A stretch of DNA of 50,490 bases from Telmatospirillum sp. (GCA_009712185.1 WASQ01000116.1:1-50490), one strand, 5' to 3'. Counted from the first letter of the stretch, positions 1-8,721 are shown. Notes: generated by a model from the letters alone, not told the origin. Numbers and translations: made by a program.

Positions 1-834
1 CGCCCCCACCCCCACCCCCCCCCCGCCCCCCGCCGCGGGGCCCGGCCGCCGGCCCCGGGGCCGGCGGCGCTGTCCTCCGTCGACGTGACCCTTCATGCGG
101 GCGAGATTTTGGGACTGGTCGGCGAATCGGGATCGGGAAAATCGACGCTGTTGCGCCGCCTGATGGGACTGGAACCGGGCGGGAGCGGCGAGGTGACGAT
201 CGCCGGCCTCCCCCTTGCGGTCGAGGCGCGAGCGGGAGGCGGCGCGCTCCGGGCGATCCGGCGGAAAATCCAGATGGTTTTCCAGGACCCGGTCGGCAGT
301 TTCGATCCCCGCTGGACCGTGGACCGGATCGTCGCCGAGCCGCTGGGGCTTGAGGATCCCCGACCCGGCCGGGAAGAGATCCGGCGAAGGGTCCACGCCG
401 CTCTGGAGGCGGTGGGCATGGCTGACGCGGCCGGACGCCTGCCGCATCAGTTTTCCGGTGGACAGCGTCAGCGGATCGCGATCGCGCGCGCCCTGGTCGT
501 CGACCCCGCCATCCTGGTTCTGGACGAGGCGACCTCCGCCCTTGACGCGGCCATCAAGATCCAGATTCTCGATCTGCTGGCCGGACTGGTGGGAAAACGC
601 GGACTGGCGCTGCTGTTCGCGACCCACGATCTGGCCCTGATCCGGCGTTTCGCCGACCGGATCATGGTGATGAAGGATGGGGCGGTGGTCGAATCGGGAC
701 CGGCGTCGAGACTTTTCGGACAGCCCCGGCACCCCTACACCCGGCAATTGCTGGCGGCCTCCCCCGACCTGGACGAGGCCCTGGCGGGCCGGCGGCCGGA
801 TGACGGTCCGCCGGCGGCGCGCGCTCAGGCCTGA
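1..834 (+). CDS. Oligopeptide/dipeptide ABC transporter ATP-binding protein, 5'-partial
   Basis: Cytoplasmic ATPase that would power an Opp/Dpp-type peptide importer. From the GTG at 85, the visible domain has Walker A GESGSGKST (residues 13-21), Q-loop FQDP, signature FSGGQRQRIAIARAL, Walker B ILVLDEATSALD and the switch histidine in FATHD, and it ends with the Opp-family tail HPYTRQLLAASP. The frame is open to base 1 through a Pro/Ala/Arg-rich stretch and the residues just before the GTG (LSSVDV) fit the family, so I read GTG 85 as internal. The gene could be the second half of a fused two-ATPase protein or a DppF-type subunit with its start outside the window. Its stop overlaps the convergent peptidase gene by 10 bp. 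The family call is firm; substrate is unknown. Confidence 0.9.
   Translation, partial: RPHPHPPPAPRRGARPPAPGPAALSSVDVTLHAGEILGLVGESGSGKSTLLRRLMGLEPGGSGEVTIAGLPLAVEARAGGGALRAIRRKIQMVFQDPVGSFDPRWTVDRIVAEPLGLEDPRPGREEIRRRVHAALEAVGMADAAGRLPHQFSGGQRQRIAIARALVVDPAILVLDEATSALDAAIKIQILDLLAGLVGKRGLALLFATHDLALIRRFADRIMVMKDGAVVESGPASRLFGQPRHPYTRQLLAASPDLDEALAGRRPDDGPPAARAQA
45..68. repeat. Perfect 24-bp GC palindrome
   Basis: GCCGCCGGCCCC is followed directly by its reverse complement. It lies in the C-rich stretch that encodes the linker ahead of the ATPase domain. It may be only a consequence of Pro/Ala/Gly codons, or it may mark where an assembly stopped. Confidence 0.6.
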
Positions 835-1820
835 GCGGGGCCGGCGCGATGAACGGCGATCGCCACGGCGCGGGCCAGGCAGTCGGCGGCGGCGGCGCCC
901 AGCAGGGCCACCGCGACCCCGCGGTCACCGAAACCGGCCGGAAGATCGACGCCATGGGCCAGAGAAAAGACGATATCACCGTCAAAGGGCGTATGGATCG
1001 GCCGGATCGCCCGGGCCAGCCCGTCCTGAGCCATGATGGCGAGCCGGGTGCATTCCCCGCGGTCCAGATTGGCGGATACCGCGACCACGGCCAGCGTGGT
1101 ATTGGCCCCGGGCCGCAGGCGGCCCAGGGTGCCAAGGCGGGATTGCTCCGGGATCGGATCCACCGCCGCCTCCATCGCGGTCGGCCGCCGGCCGCCGAAT
1201 TCCCCGTCGATCTCGAAAGGCCAGGCCCAGAACGTCCGTCCGTCGGGCATGTAGGGCGATCCGACCGGGTTGGCCGCCACCAGCGCGCCAACCACGAGGC
1301 CATCCCCCAGATCGAGGGACGCCGATCCGATCCCGCCCTTGACGGTTCCGGCCTGGGCGCCCTTTCCCGCACCGCCCGACCCGAGAGCGAAATCACGCCG
1401 GGCCGCCGCGCCGCTTTGCAGTCCGAGACGGCGATAGGGCGGGTCGCCCTGCCACACGGTGGTTGCATCGAGATCATGCAGGACAGCGCCCGGCACGATC
1501 GGAATCGCCGGGGTTCCCTCCACCAGACGCAGGCCGGTTCCGCGTTCCGACAGGGCCTGCACGACACCGTCGGCGGCCCCGAGGCCGAAGACCGACCCCC
1601 CCGACAGACAGAGGGCGTGCACACGCCCGACAGTGTTTTCCGGCGACAGAAGATTGGTCTCCCGCGCGCCCGGGCCGCCGCCCCGCACATCCACGCCGGC
1701 GATCCAGAATCCATCGGTCACCACCGTGGTGACACCGGTCGGAAGACCGCTGGCCTCGGCATGGCCGACGGTCAGTCCAGGGACATCGGTGATGAGATTG
1801 AGCGCCCCGCGGCAAGGCAT
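825..1820 (-). CDS. P1 family peptidase (DmpA/NylC-type, S58)
   Basis: Ntn-type hydrolase of the DmpA/BapA/NylC family, which processes itself into two chains and cleaves N-terminal residues or amides of small peptides. The N-terminal family pattern ITDVPGLTVGHAE and the glycine-rich SGGSVFGLGAADGV segment are present. The expected autocleavage point is Asn240-Thr241 in PGANTTLAVVAV, making Thr241 the nucleophile as in NylC (DmpA itself uses Ser). Length is 331 aa, normal for the family. The ATG at 1820 is chosen because AGGAG lies about 10 nt upstream; a longer frame begins at 1886 without such support. It converges on the peptide-transporter ATPase, so a shared role in peptide use is plausible. 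Substrate cannot be read from sequence. Confidence 0.87.
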   Translation of the reverse strand: MPCRGALNLITDVPGLTVGHAEASGLPTGVTTVVTDGFWIAGVDVRGGGPGARETNLLSPENTVGRVHALCLSGGSVFGLGAADGVVQALSERGTGLRLVEGTPAIPIVPGAVLHDLDATTVWQGDPPYRRLGLQSGAAARRDFALGSGGAGKGAQAGTVKGGIGSASLDLGDGLVVGALVAANPVGSPYMPDGRTFWAWPFEIDGEFGGRRPTAMEAAVDPIPEQSRLGTLGRLRPGANTTLAVVAVSANLDRGECTRLAIMAQDGLARAIRPIHTPFDGDIVFSLAHGVDLPAGFGDRGVAVALLGAAAADCLARAVAIAVHRAGPAQA

Positions 1821-1878
1821 GACCCGCACACTCCTGAAAAAATTAAAATCCCGAAAACAGATATGACGGAAAGGCAAA

Positions 1879-2742
1879 ATGATCAACGAAATAATTCCGC
1901 CAGATCACGATATATTCTACATAAACACTTCTAATGAACAGGAATTAACACAGTCCCGTCTTTTAAGTTACATCGTCGACCACGGCAGGGCTGATCAGGA
2001 TCTGACTATATTTTTTGCCCACGGCGCCGGTGGGAACAAGAATCAATGGCGGCGCCAGTGGCGCCACCTGACCGGGCGGGGTTATCGGCTGGTTGCGTGG
2101 GACAATCTGGGGCATGGGCGATCGACACGATCCCCGCGCCGCACCGACTATGCCGGGGCGCGGATTCTGGCGGACTATCGCGCGCTGTTCGAACGGTTCG
2201 CCTCGCGGCGCAACATCCTGGTGGCGCATTCCTATGGCACCCGCCTGACGCTGGGACTGCTGGCCGAACTGGAGGCGGCCGGCCGCCTGGAGAGTGTCGC
2301 GGGGGCCCTGTTGCTGGGCGTCCCGCCGGTTGCCACGCCACTCGCTTTCGCGCCGCGTCTCCTGCCCACATTCGCACTGGAATGGATGCGGCCCTTCCTG
2401 ACACGCTCCTTCCGGTCGCTCGCCTGGCATCCGGACACCGACGCCGGGCTGATCGACATCGAGGAGGAGGCAACACGCGGCAACAGCCTCTTCATGATGC
2501 GCGCCCTTCTGGAGCAGGATTTCCGACCGGATCCCGCGACCCTGCCCCGTCTCGCGATTCCCATCGACGTGGTGGCGGGAGATGCCGACCGGCTGACGCC
2601 GGCCGATCATGGCCGCGATCTGGCAGCGCGCCTGCCGGACGGGCGGCTGCATCTGCTCACCGGCAGCGGCCACCAGATCATGCTGGAACAGCCGGATGGC
2701 ACCAACGCCCTGCTGGATGCCCTGATCGCCGGCGATCGATAA
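1879..2742 (+). CDS. Alpha/beta hydrolase
   Basis: Single-domain alpha/beta hydrolase of 287 aa, cytoplasmic because no signal peptide is seen. The oxyanion segment is FFAHGAGGNKNQW, the nucleophile elbow is AHSYGT (Ser), the acid is probably the Asp in VVAGDADRLTP, and the base is the His in GSGHQIMLEQP. All triad members are in normal order. GGAAAGG sits just upstream of the ATG. The first 100 bases are noticeably AT-richer than the rest of the gene. It is divergent from the P1 peptidase gene with only 58 bp between starts. The family is too broad to assign an ester, lactone or other substrate. Confidence 0.88.
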   Translation: MINEIIPPDHDIFYINTSNEQELTQSRLLSYIVDHGRADQDLTIFFAHGAGGNKNQWRRQWRHLTGRGYRLVAWDNLGHGRSTRSPRRTDYAGARILADYRALFERFASRRNILVAHSYGTRLTLGLLAELEAAGRLESVAGALLLGVPPVATPLAFAPRLLPTFALEWMRPFLTRSFRSLAWHPDTDAGLIDIEEEATRGNSLFMMRALLEQDFRPDPATLPRLAIPIDVVAGDADRLTPADHGRDLAARLPDGRLHLLTGSGHQIMLEQPDGTNALLDALIAGDR

Positions 2743-2875
2743 ATAACAAAATATTTTTGTTATTTATTTATTCTACCTAGCTAGTTAAATTGTAGAATAT
2801 ATCGATCGTCACACCACCCGCCCTTTCGCACCACTCCGGCACGGCAAGGTTGGCGTGGTCGCGAAAGGAGAAGGC

Positions 2876-4132
2876 ATGACCGCTGAGCATGACGCTGCCA
2901 CGACCGTCGCCGGCCGGCGCGCGGAAACCCTGGCCCTGCATGGCGGAGCCCACCGCTTCGATCCCGCGACCCGGGCGGTGGCCGTTCCCATCTATCAGAC
3001 GACCTCCTACCAGTTTCAGAGCGCCGCCCAGGCGGCCCGGCTGTTCTCGATGGACGAGGACGGCTACACCTACAGCCGGGTTCTCAACCCGACCTTCGAT
3101 GCGCTGGAACAGAGGGTTGCAGCGCTGGAAGGCGGTAGCGCGGCCCTGTATCTGGCGTCGGGCGCCGCCGCCCGGGAACTCTCCCTGCTCAATCTGGCGG
3201 CAACCGGGGACAATGTGATTCTGTCCGCGGACATCGACGATGGCGTCCGCTTTGGCGCCGGGCTGGCCCGCCTCGGCATCGAAGCCCGCTTTGCCGATCC
3301 GTCCGACCCGGGCAGTTTCGGCCGCGCCTCCGACGACCGGACACGGGCTTATTACGCGGCGACGCTGCCGACGGGAACGCTGGCGCCCTTTCCGATCCGG
3401 CCGGTGGCGGCCATCGGCAGACAGTTGGGCATCCCCCTCATTGTCGACAATTCCGCCACGCCGCTGCTCGTGCGCCCCCTGGAACAGGGCGCCACGGCAG
3501 TGATTTACGCGGCCGACGGTGTTCTGGGCGCCGCCCGGGCCGAGGGAGGGGTGCTGATCGACGGGGGCACCTTCCCCTGGGAAGAGCATGCCGACCGCTT
3601 CCCTCTGCTGACCGCTCCCGACGACAGCAGCCATGGCAAAACCTGGGTCGACCTCTCGCGCCGCTATGGCCCGATCGCCTATGTGGTCCGGGTCCGGGGG
3701 CGCCTGCTCCGCGATTTCGGACCGGCCGGATCGCCCTTCGGCGCCTTCCGTCTGGTCCAGGCCCTGGAAACCCTGCCGATCAGGATCCGCCGGCACAGCG
3801 CCACGGCCGCCCGGATCGCGGCGACGCTGACGACGCATCCGCTGGTGCGCCGGATTCACTACCCCGGCCAGGACGGAGCCGTTGCCCCGGCCGGCCTTTT
3901 CACCGGCGGATCAGGCGGGCTGATCGGCATCGACCTCCGGGACGGCCGGACGGCGAAGGCCGTCACCGACGGGCTGGAACTGATCCGGCCGGGCAACGGA
4001 CCGGGCGATCCACGGAGCCTTGTGCTACCGGCAACCGCCGCGTCCCCGGATCGTGTCCGTCTCTGGATCGGCCTGGAACATCCAGACGACATTATCGCCG
4101 ATCTTGCCCAGGCGCTGGAACGCGCGGCCTGA
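2876..4132 (+). CDS. Cys/Met metabolism PLP-fold protein, MetY-like, lacking the PLP lysine
   Basis: Full-length homologue (418 aa) of O-acetylhomoserine sulfhydrylase/cystathionine gamma-synthase enzymes. Conserved landmarks include LALHGG near the N-terminus, YSRVLNPT (PLP phosphate contact from the neighbouring subunit), ALEGGSAALYLASG, the pyridine-binding Asp in PLIVDNS, and the C-terminal RLWIGLEHPDDIIADL. The motif that normally reads HSxTK, with the Schiff-base lysine, reads YAADG here, so Gly215 replaces Lys. The PLP-stacking Tyr of LYGGT is also replaced (DIDDG), and the HPAST segment near the C-terminus is shortened. The frame is otherwise undamaged. ATG 2876 is preferred over GTG 2855 because GGAG lies 5 nt upstream. 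It probably cannot catalyse normal PLP chemistry; it may be a pseudoenzyme or have a new role. It is followed by an AhpD-like gene and an aminotransferase gene. Confidence 0.88.
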   Translation: MTAEHDAATTVAGRRAETLALHGGAHRFDPATRAVAVPIYQTTSYQFQSAAQAARLFSMDEDGYTYSRVLNPTFDALEQRVAALEGGSAALYLASGAAARELSLLNLAATGDNVILSADIDDGVRFGAGLARLGIEARFADPSDPGSFGRASDDRTRAYYAATLPTGTLAPFPIRPVAAIGRQLGIPLIVDNSATPLLVRPLEQGATAVIYAADGVLGAARAEGGVLIDGGTFPWEEHADRFPLLTAPDDSSHGKTWVDLSRRYGPIAYVVRVRGRLLRDFGPAGSPFGAFRLVQALETLPIRIRRHSATAARIAATLTTHPLVRRIHYPGQDGAVAPAGLFTGGSGGLIGIDLRDGRTAKAVTDGLELIRPGNGPGDPRSLVLPATAASPDRVRLWIGLEHPDDIIADLAQALERAA

Positions 4133-4226
4133 GCGCAGGGCCCCGTCCGCACGTCCCCTTTTATCCCTTTTGTCCCTTTTCTCCCCTCCTTTCCCTACCC
4201 CCCTTTCATTGCAACGGAGACCCGAC

Positions 4227-4751
4227 ATGGCCCACATCAGCCAGATCGATTATGAAACCTCCTCTCCCGAAATCCGGGCCGCCTTCGACGAGGAAACCCG
4301 TCTGCGCGGCGCCCCGACCAACATGAAGCGGACGCTTCTCCATTCGGTACCGGCCCACAAGGCCTATATGGAATGGTACAGTCTGCGCGATGTGGTGGTC
4401 CCCTTCCTCGGGAAACGCGCGTTTTCCGTCTTCGCCTATGCGATTTCCAGCCAGAACGACTGCCTGCTCTGCACCACCTTCTTCCGTAAGGCTCTGATCG
4501 ATCAGGGATTGTCACCGGAAAGCTTCGAGCCCACCGCCGATGAGGACCTGCTGATCGCATTCGGCCGCGCCATCGCCCGCCACTATGAAGGGGTGGATCC
4601 GGCCCTGTGGGAACGGGTGCGCGCGCGCTACAGCGAAACGGAAATCGTCAATCTGGTGGCCTTCGCCGGTCTGATGGTGGCGACCAATCTGTTCAACAAT
4701 GTCGTCCAGGTTTCGGTCGACGACCAGCTGAAGGACTATTTGAAAGCATGA
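4227..4751 (+). CDS. AhpD/carboxymuconolactone decarboxylase-like protein
   Basis: Small all-helical protein (174 aa) of the AhpD/CMD superfamily, whose members use a CxxC pair for peroxide reduction or related chemistry. The pair is present as DCLLC about 80 residues in. The proton-relay Glu (12 residues before the first Cys) and the His (4 after the second Cys) of classical AhpD read Ser and Phe here, so standard AhpD peroxidase activity is doubtful. The ATG at 4227 has GGAGA upstream; 94 bp separate it from the MetY-like gene. Its stop overlaps the next start as ATGA, so it is translationally coupled to the aminotransferase. Function is unassigned. Confidence 0.78.
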   Translation: MAHISQIDYETSSPEIRAAFDEETRLRGAPTNMKRTLLHSVPAHKAYMEWYSLRDVVVPFLGKRAFSVFAYAISSQNDCLLCTTFFRKALIDQGLSPESFEPTADEDLLIAFGRAIARHYEGVDPALWERVRARYSETEIVNLVAFAGLMVATNLFNNVVQVSVDDQLKDYLKA

Positions 4752-6121
4752 CCGCCTGCACCGCCTCTGCCGCGGCGCGCGATGTCGCCGCCCTGATCCA
4801 TCCCTTCACCAATCTCGATCTGCACCGGGAACGCGGACCTCTGATCCTGACCAGGGGTGACGGTGTGTTCGTCGAAACCGCGGACGGACGGCGACTGCTG
4901 GAGGGCATGGCCGGACTGTGGTGCGCGGCTTTGGGATTCAGCGAACCGCGTCTGGCGGAGGCTGCGGCCCGGCAATTCGCCGCCCTGCCCTTCGCCCATG
5001 TCTTCAACCATCGCAGCCACGACCCGGCGATCGACCTCGCCGAAACGCTGCTGGCCCTCGCCCCCGCCCGGTTTTCGAAAGTCCTGTTCGCAAGTTCGGG
5101 GTCGGAGGCCAATGATACGGCGATCAAGCTAGCATGGTATCACAACAATCAACGGGGCCGTCCGGACAAGAAAAAGATCATCGCACGCAAGGGCGGCTAT
5201 CACGGCAGCACCCTGATCACCGCCAGCCTGGGGGGCGAGGCGCCGCTGCACGCCGGATTCGACCTGCCCTATGGCGGACGCTTCCTGCACACGGACTGCC
5301 CCAGCTTTTATCACAATGCGCTTCCCGGCGAGGATGAGGACAGCTTCGCCGCCCGCCTCGCCGGCACTCTGGAGGCGCTGATCGAGGCGGAGGGACCGGA
5401 CACCATCGCCGCCTTCATCGCCGAGCCTGTGATTGGCGCCGGCGGCGTCATCCTGCCGCCCGCCGGCTATTTCCCCCGCGTGCAGCGGATCCTGGCGGCC
5501 CACGACATTCTGTTCATCGCCGACGAGGTGATCACCGGCTTTCACCGGACCGGCAATCCCTTCGGCAGTCAGACCTTCGACCTGCGACCGGACATGATCA
5601 CCCTGTCGAAGCAGCTTTCGTCGGGCTATCTGCCGATCTCGGCCCTGCTGATCTCGGAGGATATCTACCAGTCCCTCCTGGAGGGAAGCCGTCGCCATCG
5701 GACATTCGCCCATGGCATGACCAACGCGGCGCATCCGGTGTGCGCGGCGGTGGCGCTGGAGGCGCTCAAAATCTACGAGGAGCGCGACATCCCGGGTCAT
5801 GTTCGCCGGGTCTCGCCCCTGTTGCAACAGGGCCTGCGGCGCCTTGCCGGCCACCCCCTGGTGGGAGAGGTCAGGGGAATCGGCCTTCTCGGCGCGGTCG
5901 AGCTTCGTGTCCCGGCCGACGGGTCGGGACGCCCGCTGGCCGAGGGTGAGGCGGGAAAGCTGGTTGAGCAGGAATGCCTGGCCCGAGACCTCGTCCTGCG
6001 CGCAGTGGGAGACGCGGTCGTCACCTGCCCGCCCCTGATCATCAGCGCGGAAGAGATCGACCTGCTGCTGGAGCGTCTGACCGGAGCGCTGGACGGCGCG
6101 GCGCGGCGACTGGGTTTGTGA
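4748..6121 (+). CDS. Class III PLP-dependent aminotransferase
   Basis: Fold-type I aminotransferase of the omega-amino acid:pyruvate / aspartate aminotransferase family label, 457 aa. It moves an amino group from an amine or omega-amino acid to a keto acid. The PLP pocket is intact: [14 protein letters not shown] (phosphate), [14 protein letters not shown] (pyridine Asp), Lys288 in [12 protein letters not shown] (Schiff base), and [14 protein letters not shown]. The ATG at 4748 overlaps the upstream stop by 4 bp (ATGA); a longer upstream frame is just the preceding gene out of phase. This is the only clearly catalytic PLP enzyme in the three-gene run, in contrast to the lysine-less MetY-like protein. 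Substrate is unknown. Confidence 0.9.
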   Translation: MTACTASAAARDVAALIHPFTNLDLHRERGPLILTRGDGVFVETADGRRLLEGMAGLWCAALGFSEPRLAEAAARQFAALPFAHVFNHRSHDPAIDLAETLLALAPARFSKVLFASSGSEANDTAIKLAWYHNNQRGRPDKKKIIARKGGYHGSTLITASLGGEAPLHAGFDLPYGGRFLHTDCPSFYHNALPGEDEDSFAARLAGTLEALIEAEGPDTIAAFIAEPVIGAGGVILPPAGYFPRVQRILAAHDILFIADEVITGFHRTGNPFGSQTFDLRPDMITLSKQLSSGYLPISALLISEDIYQSLLEGSRRHRTFAHGMTNAAHPVCAAVALEALKIYEERDIPGHVRRVSPLLQQGLRRLAGHPLVGEVRGIGLLGAVELRVPADGSGRPLAEGEAGKLVEQECLARDLVLRAVGDAVVTCPPLIISAEEIDLLLERLTGALDGAARRLGL

Positions 6122-6128
6122 CCGGCGC

Positions 6129-6983
6129 TCAGGCCGACTGGAGGCGGTCATCCGAGTTCCGGATGACGCTCGCCAGCTCGGCCGCCGCGCCGCGCAGGAC
6201 CCGGGCCCCGCCCACCAGCACGAACTCGATCTCTCCCGGACCGGGAAGATGGTGAGACCGGATCTCGACCAGCCCCGGAGGGATCATGCTTTGCGGCTGC
6301 ACCATCAACCCGAAACCGGCCAGCGCCCCGGCCCGCAGTCCCGCCAGGCCGCCGCAGGTGCAGACGATGCGCCAGCCCAGTCCGGCCCGTTCCAGCGCCT
6401 CGATGGCCATGGCGCGGGTGATCGACGGTGGCGGAAACATCACCAGGGGGACCGGCCGGCCGGGAGCGATCCGCACCGGCTCCCGGCCGATCCAGACCAG
6501 GCGGGCGCGGCGCACCAGCTCCCCCCGGTCGTCCCCCAGGCGACGCTTGGCCAGAACCAGATCGAGCTGCCCGGCGTCGAGAAGTTCGTAAAGCACGCCG
6601 CTTAAGGCCACCGTCAGTTCCATGTCGACGGAGGGATGACGATTGACGAAATCGCGCAAGACCTCCGGCAACCGGCTTTGTACGAAATCCTCGGACGCCC
6701 CGAACCGAAGACGCCCGCGCAGTTCGGATCCGGCAAAGTGGCGCACCGCCCGTTCATTGGCATCCAGAATCCCCTGGGCCAGGGTCAGCATCGCCTCGCC
6801 GTCGACCGTCAGATCGACACGGTGGGTATCGCGGACAAACAACCGCCGGCCCGCCTTGTCCTCCAACCTCCGGATATGCTGGCTGACCGTGGGCTGACCA
6901 AGCCCCAGGCGCCGCCCGGCCTCGGTAAAACTGTGGGTTTGCGCCGCGACCACAAAGGTCTGAAGCAGGACCGGATCGAACAT
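6129..6983 (-). CDS. LysR-family transcriptional regulator
   Basis: 284-aa LysR regulator. The N-terminal winged HTH is visible (FTEAGRRLGLGQPTVSQHIRRLED), followed by an effector-binding domain of normal length. It converges on the aminotransferase gene with 7 bp between stops and is divergent from the SBF transporter gene. The shared 109-bp gap contains an ATC-N9-GAT/T-N11-A box, so autoregulation and control of the transporter operon are likely. Whether it also controls the three convergent genes cannot be told. The effector is unknown. Confidence 0.9.
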   Translation of the reverse strand: MFDPVLLQTFVVAAQTHSFTEAGRRLGLGQPTVSQHIRRLEDKAGRRLFVRDTHRVDLTVDGEAMLTLAQGILDANERAVRHFAGSELRGRLRFGASEDFVQSRLPEVLRDFVNRHPSVDMELTVALSGVLYELLDAGQLDLVLAKRRLGDDRGELVRRARLVWIGREPVRIAPGRPVPLVMFPPPSITRAMAIEALERAGLGWRIVCTCGGLAGLRAGALAGFGLMVQPQSMIPPGLVEIRSHHLPGPGEIEFVLVGGARVLRGAAAELASVIRNSDDRLQSA

Positions 6984-6994
6984 GGGGCATGCTC

Positions 6995-7009
6995 ATCAGG
7001 AATCGTGAT
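6995..7009. promoter_or_regulatory. Candidate LysR box (ATC-N9-GAT)
   Basis: ATCAGGAATCGTGAT is a 15-mer with a T-N11-A core and ATCA/TGAT arms, 12 bp from the LysR start and about 85 bp before the transporter start. The form matches the general LysR recognition pattern. Confidence 0.5.
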
Positions 7010-7092
7010 GGCAATCATCATGCTCAGTGGACTTCCCAATAGCCAGACAATTCGTCACAGTAGCCAGTCCCGACCCGCAGGAGAGTTTGACA

Positions 7093-8070
7093 ATGGGTGC
7101 CCTGGCACGTTTCCGTCCTGACAATTTCACGATGGCTCTGGTAGGGACGGTCGTGTTCGCGACGTTTCTTCCCTGTTCCGGCAGTTTCGCCGCCACCTGG
7201 GACGTTGCCACGAAGCTCGCGATCGCCCTCCTGTTCTTCCTGCACGGCGCCCGGCTGTCGCGTCAGGCGGTGATCGCGGGGCTGACCCATTGGCGCCTGC
7301 ATATCACGGTGTTCGCATTCACCTACGCGCTGTTTCCGCTCCTGGGGCTGGCGGCGGCGGCCCTGCCCGCCTCGGTCCTCTCACCCTCCCTGGGGCTTGG
7401 CATCCTGTTTCTGTGTTGCCTGCCCTCCACCGTGCAGTCCTCGATCGCCTTCACCTCCATCGCGGGCGGAAATGTCCCGGCGGCGATCTGCAGCGCCTCC
7501 GCCTCCAGCATTCTGGGGGTGTTCCTGACGCCGCTGCTGGTCGGCCTCCTGATGAGCGCCAACGGCGGCGGCGTCTCGATGGACCAGATCTATTCGATCA
7601 TCATGCAGCTTCTGGTGCCGTTCATCGTCGGCCAGCTGGTGCAGCCTTTCATCGGAGCCTGGGCGCTGCGCCACAAGAAGCTGTTGTCACTGGTCGACCG
7701 GGGGTCGATTCTGATGGTGGTTTACGGCGCTTTCAGCGAGGCGGTGATCCATGGCCTGTGGCATCAACTGACGCCCGTCAGCACCGCCGGCATGGTGTTG
7801 ATCAATATGGTTCTGTTGGGAATCGCACTCAGCCTGACCACCTGGTCATCCAGAAAGCTGGGCTTTAACCGGCAGGACGAAATCACGATTGTGTTCTGCG
7901 GTTCGAAAAAAAGCCTGGCAGCGGGGGTTCCGATGGCCAATATCCTGTTTGCCGGACATGCCGTCGGAATGATCGTGCTGCCCCTGATGCTGTTTCACCA
8001 GATCCAGTTGATGGCTTGCGCGGTCATCGCCCGCCGGTACGCCCGGGCCTCCGAACAACCCGCGGAATGA
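7093..8070 (+). CDS. Bile acid:sodium symporter family transporter (SBF-like)
   Basis: Polytopic inner-membrane protein, 325 aa, about ten hydrophobic segments. It matches the SBF-like (YfeH-type) branch: LAIALLFFLHGARLSRQAV after TM2, the LCCLPSTVQSSIAFTSIAGGN segment, and FCGSKKSLAAGVPMANILF near the C-terminus. Family members are secondary carriers of organic anions, often Na+-coupled. The ATG at 7093 is chosen because AGGAG lies about 10 nt upstream; the longer frame from 7027 would add residues before the first membrane segment. Cytochrome b561 follows after 16 bp on the same strand. Confidence 0.85.
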   Translation: MGALARFRPDNFTMALVGTVVFATFLPCSGSFAATWDVATKLAIALLFFLHGARLSRQAVIAGLTHWRLHITVFAFTYALFPLLGLAAAALPASVLSPSLGLGILFLCCLPSTVQSSIAFTSIAGGNVPAAICSASASSILGVFLTPLLVGLLMSANGGGVSMDQIYSIIMQLLVPFIVGQLVQPFIGAWALRHKKLLSLVDRGSILMVVYGAFSEAVIHGLWHQLTPVSTAGMVLINMVLLGIALSLTTWSSRKLGFNRQDEITIVFCGSKKSLAAGVPMANILFAGHAVGMIVLPLMLFHQIQLMACAVIARRYARASEQPAE

Positions 8071-8086
8071 CATCGAAGGATCCCCG

Positions 8087-8656
8087 ATGAGTGAACTGCA
8101 AGCCCCCGAAGACCCGCCGTCGCGTTACAATTCCTCCTCACAGGGGCTGCACTGGCTGTCCGCCGCCCTGATGTTCACCGTGGTGCCGATCGCCTGGTAC
8201 ATGCAGACCCTGGCGAAGGACGCGCCGGGCCGGGGCGACTGGTATACGGTTCACAAGTCGATCGGGATGCTGATCCTGCTTCTGACTCTGGTCCGGCTGG
8301 GCTGGCGGCATTTCGCGCCGAAGCCCGCCCCCCTCGCGACGCTGCGCCCGTGGGAGACCTTTCTGTCGGGCGCCATCCACATCCTGCTGTATCTGATCCT
8401 GCTGGGGATGCCGCTCAGCGGCTATATCGGCTCCACCGCCGCCGGCCGGCCGGTCACGCTGTTCAATCTGGTGACGGTCCCGGCCCTGTTCGCCCCCGAC
8501 AAGGCCCTCGCCCATCTCGCCCACGAGGCGCATGAGGCGGGGCAATGGGCGGTCTATCTGCTGGTCGCCCTGCATGTGGCGGCAGCCCTTTTCCACGCCC
8601 TGATCCGCCGCGACGGCGTCCTGCGCCGGATGCTTCCCGCCTGGGCGGCGCGCTGA
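8087..8656 (+). CDS. Cytochrome b561
   Basis: Four-helix inner-membrane di-haem b protein of 189 aa, CybB type, which moves electrons between the quinone pool and periplasmic partners or superoxide. Haem-ligand candidates are the His in SQGLHWLSA (helix 1), VHKSIGM (helix 2), and LHVAAALFHAL (helix 4). It probably shares a transcript with the SBF transporter (16-bp gap). The physiological electron partner is not shown by the context; a redox link with the AhpD-like protein is only speculation. Confidence 0.88.
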   Translation: MSELQAPEDPPSRYNSSSQGLHWLSAALMFTVVPIAWYMQTLAKDAPGRGDWYTVHKSIGMLILLLTLVRLGWRHFAPKPAPLATLRPWETFLSGAIHILLYLILLGMPLSGYIGSTAAGRPVTLFNLVTVPALFAPDKALAHLAHEAHEAGQWAVYLLVALHVAAALFHALIRRDGVLRRMLPAWAAR

Positions 8657-8721
8657 CGGGCTGGATCCGACCGGGCTGGAACCCGATCGCCCTGATCGGA
8701 CCCAGCCCGGACATCGAAAGG

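Noticed and set aside
1-40. Origin or telomere-like element at the left end
   Set aside because: The C-rich stretch stays in frame with the ATPase gene and is better read as a coding linker or contig end.
4607-4747. An earlier start for the aminotransferase
   Set aside because: That stretch is the AhpD-like gene in another frame; the ATGA overlap at 4748 is the better start.
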